Assembly: GCA_027186245.1 (NCBI GenBank) | Contig: CP114482.1 | Coordinates: 997,001-1,061,000, forward strand | Source of the DNA: Coriaria nepalensis | Taxonomy: Eukaryota > Streptophyta > Magnoliopsida > Cucurbitales > Coriariaceae | DNA length: 64,000 bases | Reading direction: 5' to 3' | In this document: piece after piece, positions 36,659 to 48,787 of the stretch | How positions within the stretch are numbered: the stretch's first letter is position 1 | Layout of the letters: every line of letters starts with the position of its first letter | Notes under the pieces: generated by a model | Told to the model about the DNA's origin: nothing | Databases searched by the model: none | Seen by the model: only the letters and a program-made list of their open reading frames with translations | Made by a program: the position numbers and the translations under genes

Positions 36659-36666
36659 TATTTATA
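36659..36666 (-). promoter_or_regulatory. TATA box of the NIP2 gene
   Basis: On the minus strand TATAAATA stands about 100 bp before the ATG, a normal position. No other element was assigned. Confidence 0.55.
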
Positions 36667-39600
36667 CAAATTTTCATCAAGCTTAACACAAAGTGTCGAG
36701 AGTCAAGACACTAAAAATCGCGATTACCCGTTAAATAAACAAGTGTTCATCATTAATGCAAGTTGGTATTTATATAGATTATAATAGCCAACTTGTCTGC
36801 TGAAAGCTACCTCGCCTCATCCTCTAATGGAAGAAGAAACCATCCGATCCTCTTAACTCTTGTAGTGAAGAGACATAAGTTTATGATACGTTTTTAGACC
36901 TCCCTACTTCCAGCAAAATTTGCATGTTTAATGATAAAACTGGTTTATGATACGTTAATTGTGTATCGTTTGTTTCATTTCTCGTTGCGGTTCCTTAATT
37001 ATTCTTCAATTTATTGCTATTCTTTTTTATTTTTCCTCATTTTAAGATTTGGTTATCTATTCCTATTTTCTGTATTCTTTATTCTTCATTAATAAATTAT
37101 TTATGCTCTATTTTCTCTTCAAGTATTTAGTAATACTTATAATGGAGTAACCGACCAGTAATATTTATATAGAAAAAAAAAAATAATAATAAAAATTTAA
37201 ATGATCCCACTTGTGAGGGGAAGAGCATGTAAACATTTGGTCAAATGATTATGTCATGACAAAAATTGAGGTATGTTTTTTTTTATGTTTATAATTGTAC
37301 TGTATGAAGCCTTGTTGCCTTAATTTATACGGTCTTTCAAATTTTCAATTCTGGGACAAGCAAGTTGCTGTAATAAAGATTATTGTCTGGTTTGAACCCT
37401 AAGAAGCTGATTAAATCTTAAAACATTATATGACTAATTAAATGCATGATTGATTATGACATTAAATTTTGAATTAGTCTTAATTAGATAAGTTTAATCG
37501 TAAGCCAATAATTTTTCATTTCTGTCTCTCAACCTTAACAAGAAAAGATACGGCTGCTAGCTAGAACCCTAGAAAATATTATAGTCCTTCATTTTCTATT
37601 TTGTAAACATAATTGAAGACAAAATTTGAATGCCAATTTTGTACAATTAAAAGTTATTTTATTATTATTATTATTATTATTATTTTCTTTATTTCGATTT
37701 TCAAAATTTTTGTAAATATTTTTTTAGAATAATATTATTGGTTAATTAATATATATTGCATGTACACTTTAAGTTTTCACTTAGATTCGTGATGCATAGT
37801 TTTCTTGGGGGTGGAAATGAAATGGGGTTATTATAATCATGTTATTTTTGGTCGAATCATATACCTTAATTAAGTAAGTAATTACTTATAAACACGTGTT
37901 TATAAGACAAATTAATATATAAATCTCAATGTCTTTTGTGCTGCTGACATTTTGCCGCTAATAATGTCTTTAATTAGTATTCGTGAAAATATCTACAATT
38001 TTTTAATGTTCTTCTTGTCGCATCGCTTGTTTTAAAATTGAATGATTGGTTTTTTTTTTTTTTCTTTTGGGTAAGATTTTATTTAAATAAAGGAAAGGCG
38101 TAGGATAAGAAATTAATTACAATTTAAAGATTTTTATATTGAATTTTTTATTTGGTTAAAGAAAAATGAGTTAAAGATCCAAACTTAAAAAATACTGTAC
38201 AAATGAATCCTATATTGGGAGAAAATTTTTAAAATATTTATAAGTGATTGCAAATAGTTAATATTTATAATAATAAATAAGAGTTGAGATCTGATTAGGA
38301 CTCACATGCGTACACACGCGTGCGGTGTGAGATGTTTTTGGACCTCATTAAATGCATGTGGCCGGCCACCACCTGTGGTGGTTGGATGACTTTATTTTTA
38401 TCGTTTTGTTTAAATGGCTGGTAGTTAAAACGTTTATTAACAGTTTAAGTTTGAATTATAAGAATTCAAATATATAACCATTAAAATAATTTAATTATTT
38501 TTTTACAAATATGTACCAATTTCATCCATAAATATGAGAAAACAGTAGAGAAGACAATACATCTTCTTCTCCCTATTTTTTCTTACTGTCAGAAACTGAA
38601 CATATTACAGAATAAATTTCACTATTGCTTATGAAATTTTGTAAAAACACTTGTTATATCCCGAAAACTATTTTCACAATAACATATAAATAATCCAGAA
38701 AGATAAATTTTTTTTATTTAAGAAATGTATCTATTATATATTTCAAATTTCGATCATTAAACTATTAGCATTTTAAACAAATGTAACTATTAATAAACAA
38801 ATATTAAAAAATATTATATCTAATCTAAATATCGTCTCCTAAAAAAAAATCTATAAACCTCAAAATAAATATCAAATAAAATATTATAGAAATACTATGA
38901 ATGCTTATTTCATTTTTTCATAGTGATCAAATAGTTCACCGTTAACATGCTTAAAGTTTTATCACCAAAATTTCTCCAAAGAATAGAATATAATAAATAA
39001 GAAATATATAAATGTTATTATTAAAAATTTAAATTTTAGTAGAACATCGAAAAACCTTAAGATTAAAAAAAAAAAAAAAAAAAAAATCTACAAAAAGAAG
39101 AGAAAACTAGAGAGAAAAATTAGGACCGACATTTCAGTAGTGGGTTTGTTAAGATGCTTAATAAAACATGATTATTGAAACAACTACCTAGTTTTGTTCT
39201 TTCCCTTAAATCTTTAGCCAAAAAGGTTGTGTGTGCATGTATAAAGTAAGAAATGCATATAATTATAATAATGAATATAGTTTTTACATTAGATTTTGTG
39301 TTTAATTATTTATATCTCATTTTAGTTTCTTAATTTTTTTTTTATATTCTCAAATTTCAATACTTATGAATTATCATCGTATGAATTTTAAGAAAAATTT
39401 TCTAAATTTTTATTTATTATAACAACTAAATTTCATCATATATTATATATTATGGAGAGAAGTGATTGATTTGTAATACAAGTCAAATGTTCAGATACGT
39501 GCATTGGAAATTATGTAAGAGTGATTTATGAGAAAAATGGAAATGAGTTGAAAAATAATGAATTTCAGAATGTTTAAATATGACTACTAAATCAGGATCA

Positions 39601-39674
39601 GGTAGTTTTTGACGGTTGGGGACCGTTAGTCGTTAGGCCCTTAACAACTTTTTAACTCGGACCCAACCTACTAA

Positions 39675-39775
39675 GGAAAGGAAAGGAAAGGAAAGGAAAG
39701 GAAAGGAAAGGAAAGGAAAGGAAAGGAAAGGAAAGGAAAGGAAAGGAAAGGAAAGGAAAGGAAAGGAAAGGAAAG
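39675..39775. repeat. Perfect GGAAA pentanucleotide array, about 20 units
   Basis: 101 bp of uninterrupted GGAAA repeat lie 540 bp upstream of the SSII start codon. The lack of any substitution means it is young or actively changing in length. One strand is all purine, so it could form triplex DNA. Confidence 0.95.
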
Positions 39776-40303
39776 CCCATTAACTATTAACCCGGGCTTG
39801 TTTCCAAACATAAAGCCCATATAAAATAAAAGCCCTAGCCCTAACATAAGCCCGTTAACTATATATATATATTTTTTGAATTATTTATAAATAAATCCAA
39901 ATCGACGACATCAACCAGAAACGACAAAGGAAATGAAAAGGGTGGGGTGGGTGAGATTTGTGGTGAGAGAGTTTGATAAATAGCTCGCATTACACGTTTA
40001 GGTAATTGCATCTTTTTGTTTCCAGACAAAATGAAAATCATTTTGACTAAAACCTGTTCGTTCGTTTCCGGTTTCGGGTCCCAAATTCTGATAATCAATC
40101 TCCACCTCATAGATTTCATTCACCTCCAACCCTTTTCTCAATCTGTTGGGCCCCATACCGTCCCCCATTCCCTTTCCAACGACGTTCTCTTTCTCTCCCT
40201 TTCTTCTTCTTCCTCTTTTTCAATCCCAAAAAGTCTTTCAACTTTTTCAGTTTAATTCTTCAACTGGGTTCTTCCATTCACAATTTTAAGTAAAATTCGT
40301 CGA

Positions 40304-40315
40304 ATGCAGTATTGA
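40304..40315 (+). promoter_or_regulatory. Three-codon uORF overlapping the SSII start (ATGA-type junction)
   Basis: The leader has an ATG at 40304 that reads Met-Gln-Tyr-stop. Its TGA stop (40313-40315) shares the A with the main ATG at 40315 (text TGATGG). The main ATG has G at +4. Ribosomes would have to bypass the first ATG or reinitiate, so the uORF may tune starch synthase translation. The structure is seen; the effect is inferred. Confidence 0.6.
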
Positions 40316-43313
40316 TGGCGTCTATTGGGTCGTTGCCTTTTACTTTTGATGGCAAGATAGAGTATTCTTTCTCTCTTCGACATCAACCCAGATTCTCTTT
40401 CTTGGCGAAATGGCCGATAAAGTCTTTGCAGGGTGGGGATATCACTAACTCAACTTCTGGGTGTTTGAAATTTTCGGATAATAGAGGGCAAGTATGGAGC
40501 TTTCAGCCTCTTAAAGCTATGGCTATAGGGCCTTCTAGTAGGGAGAGTGGTGATGAATCGGAAGATTCTATTCAGGCCACCATTGAAAAGACCAAGAAGG
40601 TACTTGCAACGCAAAGAGATCTACTTCGACAGGTAAAGATTATCTATTGCTTTATGTTTTCTTCTCTCATTATGTATCAGTTAAATTTGGTTCATATTGA
40701 AATAGGTAGGAATTGAGCATAATTTACGAGCCCATTGGCGATACAATTTTGGTTGATAGATAAAATTTCCTTTAATGTTGAAAATCCATGATGCTCTTAG
40801 TAAGAATTCAGTTCTTATGCAATTTCTAGTATCGAGATTCTTATGCAATTTCTCAACTTTCTTGCTTTTCTTAGACTGCAGAAAGAAGGAAGTTGGTTTC
40901 TTCTATAGAAGACAGTGAAATTGATCCAGTAGAGGATGAGAATTCTTATCAAGAAAGTCACAGTTCTTTTTTGAGTCCAGATGTTACTAAAACCAGCACT
41001 AAAGAAACAGCTGAAAAATACCAAAATGCTAGCATTCTATCTAGCAGCAATGACTATGTTCCGGTAGAGGAGAAGAAACCGGAAGAAGCCTCACTTTCTC
41101 TGACGGGCAGAGATTTTTCTAAAGATGATATAGAACAAGTAAAACCACCATCTCTTGAAATGGCTGCCTCAAAGCCTTGGAACGAAATTGTTGTTCCATC
41201 TTTCATTTCAAGTAAGGCAGACACCTCAAGGTTAGAAGAGGAACAGCTTCAAGATTCACTAGAGCAAAAAGTAGAAGAAGTTCATAATGTTGGAGAAGAT
41301 ACTTGGGCTGAAGACGTAAAGCCTCCCCCTTTGGCTGGGGAAAATGTCATGAACATCATATTAGTGTCTGCAGAATGTGCCCCATGGTCTAAAACAGGTT
41401 AGTATACTAATCCCTTTCCTTTTCCCCCTTTTTGTGCTATTCGATGATTGTTTATTTTCGGAAAACTAATGCAACGATCTAAGACTGACATGTAGAGGAT
41501 TTATTATAGGTGGGTTAGGTGATGTTGCTGGATCCTTGCCTAAGGCTTTGGCTAGGCGTGGACATAGGGTCATGGTAATGGATTCTTCTTATTGTTCTTC
41601 TTCCCTTGCATTGTATTGACCTGAGAATCTAGTAATGTATTCCTTTTACATTCTTTGTTTACTACTTTATTTTACTTTGCTTTAGGTTGTGGCACCTAGA
41701 TATGCAAATTATGACGGAGTCATAGATACCGGTATCCGCAAAAGATACAAAGTGGCGGGACAGGTGGGAAAACAACTTCATCATTTAGCTTAAATTCAAT
41801 TCTTACAGGAGAAATAACAACCTTGTAATTACAATTTTCTATTTCAATCAACTTTCAGGATCTTGAAGTTAGATACTTCCAAACATATGTAGATGGGGTA
41901 GATTTTGTCTTCATTGACAATAACTTCTTTCACCACAGAGAGCGGAACATATATGGCGGAGAACGTACGGTAAGAAACAATTAATTGATTATACTGTTTA
42001 AAAGAACTAAAAAATAAACAAAATTACACGTCTCAAATTTTTCTTGTGCAGGAAATTCTGAGGCGAATGGTATTATTCTGTATGGCAGCTGTTGAGGTAT
42101 ATAATCAAATTTCTTCTGCTGTTATTATTATTACTTTTATTTTTTTTTTTTAAAATGGTAATAAGAAGTCTGTGTTTTACAGGTCCCTTGGCATATCCCC
42201 TGTGGTGGGGTCTGCTATGGAGACGGAAACTTAGCCTTCATAGCAAACGACTGGCATACTGCCTTGTTACCTGTATATCTGAAGGCATACTATAGAGACC
42301 ATGGTTTAATGACATATACAAGGTCCATTCTTGTAATCCACAACATAGCCCACCAGGGGCGGGGTCCCGTGGATGATTTCAAATTTGTGGACCTACCAGG
42401 CCACCATCTAGACCTCTTCAGAATGTACGATCCAGTAGGAGGCGAGCACTTCAACATCTTTGCAGCCGGTCTGAAAACGGCAGATCGTGTGGTTACAGTT
42501 AGCCACGGGTACGCCTGGGAGCTCAAAACCGTAGAAGGTGGGTGGGGCCTACACAACATCATAAACGAAAGCGATTGGAAGTTCAGTGGGATAGTCAATG
42601 GGATCGATTCCAAAGAGTGGAGCCCACAATCTGACGTCCACCTGACGTCGGACGGTTACACAAACTATTCATTAGAAACATTACAAACTGGAAAGCCGAA
42701 ATGTAAAGAAGCTTTACAGAGAGAGCTTGGGTTTCCAGTAAGAGAGGATGTGCCATTGATTGGATTCATCGGACGGTTGGATCATCAGAAGGGGGTCGAC
42801 CTAATAGCCGAGGCAGTCCCATGGATGATGGAACAAGACGTGCAGTTAGTCATGTTAGGGACTGGAAGACAAGATCTAGAAGAGATGTTGAGGCAGTTTG
42901 AAAACCATCACAAGGATAAAGTGAGGGGCTGGGTTGGTTTTTCGGTTAAGATGGCTCACAGGATAACTGCTGGGGTGGATGTTTTATTGATGCCGTCTAG
43001 GTTTGAGCCGTGTGGGTTGAACCAGCTGTATGCGATGAGTTACGGGACGGTGCCGGTGGTTCATGCGGTTGGAGGGTTGAGGGATACGGTGCAGCAGTTT
43101 GACCCGTTTAATGAGTTGGGTTTTGGGTGGACTTTCGATAGAGCGGAGGCGCAGAAGCTTATAGATGCATTGGGGAACTGTTTGTTGACTTATAGGGAGT
43201 ATAAGCAGAGTTGGGAAGGGCTTCAGAGAAGAGGGATGATGCAGGATTTGAGTTGGGACCATGCTGCTGTGAATTACGAGGAGGTCCTCATTGCGGCTAA
43301 GTATCAATGGTGA
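40315..43313 (+). CDS. SS2: Starch synthase II, plastidial
   Basis: Seven coding exons (40315-40632, 40875-41397, 41510-41574, 41686-41763, 41859-41969, 42052-42096, 42183-43313) give 756 residues. The N-terminus is Ser/Lys-rich like a plastid transit peptide. An acidic, low-complexity arm typical of SSII spans about 100-255. The GT5 catalytic domain begins near 264 with [21 protein letters not shown], which carries the ADP-glucose-binding KTGGL loop. It continues with [23 protein letters not shown] and, in the GT1 lobe, [25 protein letters not shown] and [18 protein letters not shown]. The enzyme transfers glucose from ADP-glucose to intermediate chains of amylopectin in the stroma. A start at the in-frame TTG before 40315 is not needed. 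No lesions were seen. Confidence 0.95.
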
Positions 43314-43809
43314 GTGAGCTTGAATCGCTGTTAATAATGAGGTGAGTTTGAATCTTCAGGTGTTTTTTTTTTTTGGACGATGAAGGAGGCTTTTGTATAT
43401 TCTCAATTTCAGGCATGTAGAAATGCATTTTAGAATGCACATCTCTTTTGTAAGTAATCAATCCAAGTTGAAATTTTCTTTATCTTCGGCCTGTTTTGGC
43501 TTCATGTTAAAAGATGGAAAGAATGGCACTCTGTTCTTACCCTCTGTTCTTATGATCTCACTCTCTCAATGGGAAAAGCAGCCAATATCTGAAGTGACAG
43601 AATGGAGTGACAAGAAACAAAAATTTTAAATATTTCATTCACCCTTTTAAACTGCATTACAGAAAAATTTTCTGAGTCAAGGTCAAATAACCAAAAAGCT
43701 AAGATCTCTTCTGTAAGACTAATGAAGAAAAAAGAAACAACATGTTGATATATATCTTCAGCTGAGGGGGGGAATTTTACCATAACAATCGGTTGTGGTA
43801 ATTTTAACA
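43314..43809. other. Convergent 3' regions of SSII and DCN1-like genes
   Basis: This is about 500 bp with no recognised coding sequence, and presumably holds the two 3' UTRs. Confidence 0.6.
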
Positions 43810-45686
43810 TCAACGACTACTATTTTCTCCTTCGAATTCTAAATGAGAATGTCTAGATAAGAGACCTGCAATACCCTTTGATAGGCATCCTTCAACTGTA
43901 CAAGAAGAATTAGTATGTCTATGGCTACCATAGTCTGTGTTAGCTGCTCTGCGTTCCGTTTGTTGAATTCTTTTCGAGCTTCGAACAGGGCTCAATTCCA
44001 TGGGGTCTAGTGAACAGTTAGTAGATTCCTTTTCTTCCTTGTGTGGGTTTTCGGGTAATTTTCTCTTTAAACCCGGAAAGATGTTGAGTCCTGAAACAAA
44101 GGCAAAAACAAAAGGTATTATATTCTATGACTTACAATGCACATTGAATTTACTCTTTTTATTTATTTATCAAATTTACTTTTATACCAGGAAGAGGGTC
44201 CTCAAGAGATTCGATGAATTTAGAATTTTCATTAGACCCTGACAATCTACATAGGGGAGAAAATTGAAATATGAAAAATAATAGAAGAAAAAACTGAAGA
44301 TCGACATCCCAAGCATAATAAAAGTGTATGTGATGTTAAGGATATCTGAAGTCAAACCTATACATGTGCTGTACAAAGTCATCTATCAGCACGGGCCAAG
44401 CACCTACAAACATATGATCGTATGATAAGACCATTTTCCGGAAAAAAAAAAAAAATGAATCAATGTCAATGTAGAATACCAAAGCTATGGAAATATTACT
44501 ACCTTCAGGATCATAGCCTTCTAGATTTTCGTGTACGCACCAGCTAAAAGCCAAGACTTGTTGCCATGTATCTTCCGAAATATTGTGTCGTTGAGTTTTC
44601 TGAAAAAAGGAGTATCATATGATAAGTTTTATCGACATATATAGGTGATCAACTGAACTGAAGTATATCTATATTTGGTGTCTTTTATTACTTAGTATGG
44701 TTGTACCTCAACAAAGTCACACCATTGGTTAAGCAAGCGAAACCGCCCGGGCAAAATTAACCTCCATGCCGAAACAGCCATTGCTACAGCTATAAAATTT
44801 CAATAAACAGAAATTTAACTAATTAATCAACAAACAAGGAAGAATAAAAGTTATACTAACAATCAGAAAATTCCACCCAGAAGAAAGAGTTGAGGACACA
44901 AATTTTACCAATGTTCTTTTGACCATCTTCACGACACATGAAGAAAACAAAATCGTAGAAGCATGAGAATTCAGAAAAGTGCACCTGAAAAAGATAAAAA
45001 AGAGGAGATAGAGGTCAAGGTAAAGATAGAAACCAGAAATATGCAGAGGCTTAACCAACAAAGTAAATGAATATATAGGAACTCACTATCAAGTTCAGAT
45101 ACTTCATCAGCTTATGAAGTTCATTGAAAATCGGCTTCCTGCCAAATGCACATGTCGGAGAATTTAAAGCATAATTTGGACTAGGCCTCTATTAAAAAAG
45201 AAAAAGAAAAAAACTGGATTTCTCAAAGAACACAAAGCGCATACCCTCTGTGCAGTGTTGCCTCCTCGGATTTGAGCTGAACCAATTGCTCCCTTGAAAT
45301 TTTAGACAATTGTGGTTCTTTTTCCTGTTTGTAATCTTCTTCTCTTGACCGAATCTCTTAAAAAGGCGAATAAAACAAACAAGTAAACTGAAAGTTAATA
45401 AATTTACCTCTTAATCCATATCACACGGACTGAAACCTGATTCAGACTGATCAAAATTACTAACCCCCCAAAAAAAAACCCGCAAGAATTAAACAATTAT
45501 AAGAATCAAGCCAGTAACAGAACCATTGATCAATCGATTCAAACTTAAACAGCGATGAATAGAACATAAAAACGTCGGAATCGAAAAAGTTAAAAAAAAA
45601 AAAAAAAAAAACAGGAGAAAAACTTTACCACAAAATCTACGATAGATATCGAAGATAGGCCACTGATTCCTCTGCAAATTATCCAT
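43810..45686 (-). CDS. AAR3: DCN1-like protein (AAR3 type), cullin neddylation co-factor
   Basis: Nine exons on the minus strand: 45686-45629, 45356-45245, 45135-45087, 44984-44909, 44789-44707, 44599-44503, 44403-44358, 44246-44188 and 44090-43810; joined they give 286 residues in one frame. The centre is the PONY/DCUN1 domain: VHFSEFSCFYDFVFFMCRE, AVSAWRLILPGRFRLLNQWCDF, ISEDTWQQVLAFSWCVHENL and AWPVLIDDFVQHMY, the helical pocket that binds acetylated UBC12 and cullin. There is no UBA domain at the N-terminus, as in AAR3 and unlike yeast Dcn1. The C-terminal tail is basic and Ser-rich. DCN1 proteins act as co-E3s that promote NEDD8 transfer to cullins; AAR3 was found through anti-auxin responses. 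Acceptors of exons 3 and 8 were chosen because nearer AGs would shift the frame to a stop. Confidence 0.9.
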
Positions 45687-46130
45687 GGAAGAAGCTCACC
45701 CGATCGATCTCCTCCGTCGAGCTAGGGATTTCGGTAGAGGGAAGCCGAAAACCCCACCGACGTTTTTTTTTTTTTTTTCAAACTTTTATCTCGGTCTCTC
45801 TTGTAAAATTTACAAACACCCCCAACAATATATATAGTTTGTGATTACCGTAAAGCTCCTTCAACGTTTTTATAATTGTAATTTAACCCACTTGGAGAAT
45901 TTTATTATAAGTGTGATCAATCTCATCTGCATACACCATCTTCATCCAAAAAAAATCTCTTATAAATATACCAAACTTCTTTATTTATTTGGTTTTTCTC
46001 CCTCTTCAAACTCAAAAAGCCAATATCAATATTGCCCAAAAGAAAGAACATATGGTTACATATCATTGCAATTTTAATGGCTACCCAAAAAAACAAAAAA
46101 TTGGACTACTATACTATTTCATCTTCTTCA
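45687..46130. other. DCN1-like promoter/leader and PPR 3' region
   Basis: Just beyond the DCN1-like start is a T-tract (45762-45778 on the plus strand). The rest is AT-rich and presumably contains the 3' UTR of the PPR gene. No gene was seen. Confidence 0.5.
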
Positions 46131-48251
46131 TCACCAGTAATCTCCACAAGAACAAGACCCGTGTTGAAAATGGTGAAACCGACTAGCATCTCTAACTACA
46201 ATCTCCCGCCTAGTAACCAATGCAATCAACTTAATAGCCTCATGACAATCCCCACACATCCTATGGCTCTGCACAATCTGCAAAGAACTCTGATTCAAAG
46301 TATTCAAAATCCCAAAAGCAATCGCCAATTTCTCGCTATGATACAGCACCATCTCCTCCTCCTCCTCATCCACGTCTGGAAGAAGAGCCTTTCTTCCTGG
46401 ACTGAACCCGTTTTTTGAAATCTCAAACATCAACTCATCCACTTTCTCATAAACCTCTTTCATTCCAGTCCCATTTTTTTCCCCAGAAAGAAAAACAGAA
46501 GGTTGTTTTTTAACTTCGATCCAACTACAAGCCGGAAGCATCCTCAATCCCTTTCTTTTCAAAGTATTTAAAACGAAACCTGCTTCTTTTAAATTTCCGG
46601 ACTTATTGTAAAGATTCAATAGGACAATGTAATTGCTAAGTTTTTCAGGCTCCATCCCATAAAGTTTTTCTGCAGCGAATTTTCCGAGCTCCAGATTTCC
46701 GTGGACCCGGCAAGCTGTTAACAAAGCACCCCACATATTTGCACTAGGTCTGAAAGGAGAGTTTTTTATTAGAGCAAAGGCTTCGTCTAAAACCCCTTCT
46801 CTTCCAAGCAATTCAATCATACAAGCATAATGCATGGCTCGTGGCTTGATCTTGTAATCACTGCTCATTGATCGGAAAATTTCCCACCCGATTTGAGACA
46901 AACCCGAGTAACTACAAGCTGATAAAATGGCTAGAAAAGTGATATGGTTTGGTTTCAATCCTTCCTCAACCATTTCTTCAAATACTGCTATAGCTTCTTC
47001 TCCTCGGCCGTGTTTTCCATACCCAGAAATCAAAGCATTCCATGATATCAAATTCTTGCAAGGCATTTTATCGAAAACTTGTCTAGCATCGTCAATTCTA
47101 CCCCATTTGCTATAGAAATCCACAAGGGCAGTATTAGCTACTATGTCTAGTCCAAACCCATTGCGAACCAAACCGGCATGAGCTTGCTTAGCATGTTCTA
47201 ATGAAGCTAACCTTGTAGAAATCCTTATAAGTATAGAAAATGTGAAATGGTCCATTTTAACCCTAGACTCCCGCATCTCGTAGTATAAATCCAGGGCTTG
47301 TTCGGTAAAACCGTGAAGAGCGTAACCTGCTATGATCGAATTCCATCCGACCGTTGACTTTTCTGGCATCTCGTCAAAGACAAATCGGGCATCTTCAATG
47401 CTTCCACATTTGCTATACATATCAATTAAGGAACATGATATGAAGATATCTTCTCTGAGGCCTATTTTTAAAGCACATGTATGTAACTGTTTTCCAACAG
47501 AAATAACTTCCAACCCGGAAGATGCTCGGATCATGGTGGCAAAAGTGCGGGACCCAACGTCTGAAGATTCCTCCCATAAGAGTGAAAACAATCTGAAGGC
47601 ATCTATGTAGTTTCCGGAATCTACGGTTCCAGAAATTATTGTGTTCCATGAAACTAAGTTTCTTTCGAGCATTTCGTCGAACAGTTTAAGGGCATCAATC
47701 ATCATACCACATTTTACATGCATGAGAAGTACCCTATTGTTCATATACAGATCTGCTTCGAACCCGATACTAGTCATGTAATTAAATACTCTCTTCACTC
47801 CTCTGATTGATTTCAAACCAATGCAAGCACTGATCAATGAGTCAAAAGTACTGCTATTTATATCAAAACCACCTTCAATCTCTAGAATTTCGAACAATTC
47901 AAGTGCTTCTCTGTACCTTTTACCTAAAACCAGTTTCTCTATCTGAAAGCAAATCCCTGAACTGGGTCTTTTGATCTGGATCTGTTCTGCTAACGGCTCG
48001 GTAATATGGTTGAGTTCTATTTTGGAAGGTTTAGGCTTAAGGCGTGGCTTTTGCTCGTGCTCCGTGGAAGAACACTTGACTAAATGAAATGGGTTTCTCC
48101 ATTTTCGTCGAATAGAAGGGAATCCGGAGAAGAAAGACAGTTTTCTGGAGAACTTGGGATCGGAAAATGTAAAGGGAAAAAAACTAGAGCTAGAAGAATT
48201 CGGAAGCTGATCGTAAACAATGCTGTGGTAACGCGAAAGTGAAATTTCCAT
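46131..48251 (-). CDS. DYW-class pentatricopeptide repeat protein, organellar RNA editing factor (EMB3141-like)
   Basis: This is an intron-free gene of 706 residues, typical for PPR genes. The N-terminal 70 residues are Ser/Arg-rich and fit a plastid or mitochondrial targeting peptide. PLS-type repeats run from about 120 to 530 (for example LVSWNTIISG, DIFISCSLIDMYSKCG, TVGWNSIIAGYALHG, LISWNALISGYGKHG). E-type motifs follow (CSWIEV), then a DYW domain near 610-706 with YHSEKLAIAFG, the zinc ligand set RMCGDCHEAIKLIA, REIVVRDASRFHHF and the final CSCGDYW. HSE and the CxxC pair are the cytidine deaminase signature for C-to-U editing. The protein closely follows what I recall of Arabidopsis At5g50390 (embryo-defective 3141). 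The RNA target is not predictable here. Confidence 0.92.
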   Translation of the reverse strand: MEISLSRYHSIVYDQLPNSSSSSFFPFTFSDPKFSRKLSFFSGFPSIRRKWRNPFHLVKCSSTEHEQKPRLKPKPSKIELNHITEPLAEQIQIKRPSSGICFQIEKLVLGKRYREALELFEILEIEGGFDINSSTFDSLISACIGLKSIRGVKRVFNYMTSIGFEADLYMNNRVLLMHVKCGMMIDALKLFDEMLERNLVSWNTIISGTVDSGNYIDAFRLFSLLWEESSDVGSRTFATMIRASSGLEVISVGKQLHTCALKIGLREDIFISCSLIDMYSKCGSIEDARFVFDEMPEKSTVGWNSIIAGYALHGFTEQALDLYYEMRESRVKMDHFTFSILIRISTRLASLEHAKQAHAGLVRNGFGLDIVANTALVDFYSKWGRIDDARQVFDKMPCKNLISWNALISGYGKHGRGEEAIAVFEEMVEEGLKPNHITFLAILSACSYSGLSQIGWEIFRSMSSDYKIKPRAMHYACMIELLGREGVLDEAFALIKNSPFRPSANMWGALLTACRVHGNLELGKFAAEKLYGMEPEKLSNYIVLLNLYNKSGNLKEAGFVLNTLKRKGLRMLPACSWIEVKKQPSVFLSGEKNGTGMKEVYEKVDELMFEISKNGFSPGRKALLPDVDEEEEEMVLYHSEKLAIAFGILNTLNQSSLQIVQSHRMCGDCHEAIKLIALVTRREIVVRDASRFHHFQHGSCSCGDYW

Positions 48252-48787
48252 ATTCCTAAATTGAAAGAAAATGGAAAAGATGACGCAAGCTGCAGAGAAA
48301 ACTAGTACCTTGAGATTTCGCTTTTCAGGGACAGATCAAACTTTAAGTCCTTCAATTCCGCGCATTAGAAGGAGGAAATGGTGTGAACGATTGAAAGAAT
48401 ATGGCTGCTGCTTCTGATTCATGCTGAGGGAGAGAGAGAGAGAGCGTCTGGGTTTTGAAGACGGCTGGCTAAGAGCAGATCAGCATCGAAATTTCCGCCC
48501 CGCCATTTGGCGTCGGTTCCAACTATCTTGAAATTTTTAATGCGGCGACAAGCAAACGGTTCCGTTTCAAGCTCTTTCTTTTTCTTTTAATTATTTTAAC
48601 TAGGCAATAATATTTTATCAATAGAATTTTACCATGAATAAAATAAAATAAAATAAAAAAATAAAAAAATAAAAAAATAAAAAAATAAAAATAAAAATTA
48701 TCATATTATATTAAATTAAATATAGTGTAACGATTTCTCTCGTATATATAACTATATATTATTGATCTAATAATGAAATTATTGATC
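48252..48787. other. Spacer between PPR and L34e-like genes
   Basis: The stretch contains the PPR leader with a GA run (48429-48444) and an AAAAT/AAAAAAT-rich tract (about 48635-48700). No gene was recognised. Confidence 0.5.

Larger units (their letters stand above)
36562..40314. other. Divergent intergenic region between NIP2 and SSII
   Basis: This 3.7-kb AT-rich region holds the NIP promoter on the left (TATA box at 36659-36666), an ATT run at 37660-37683, a poly-A run at 39066-39086, a perfect GGAAA array at 39675-39775, and the CT-rich leader of SSII (about 40120-40314). No gene was recognised. Confidence 0.6.
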
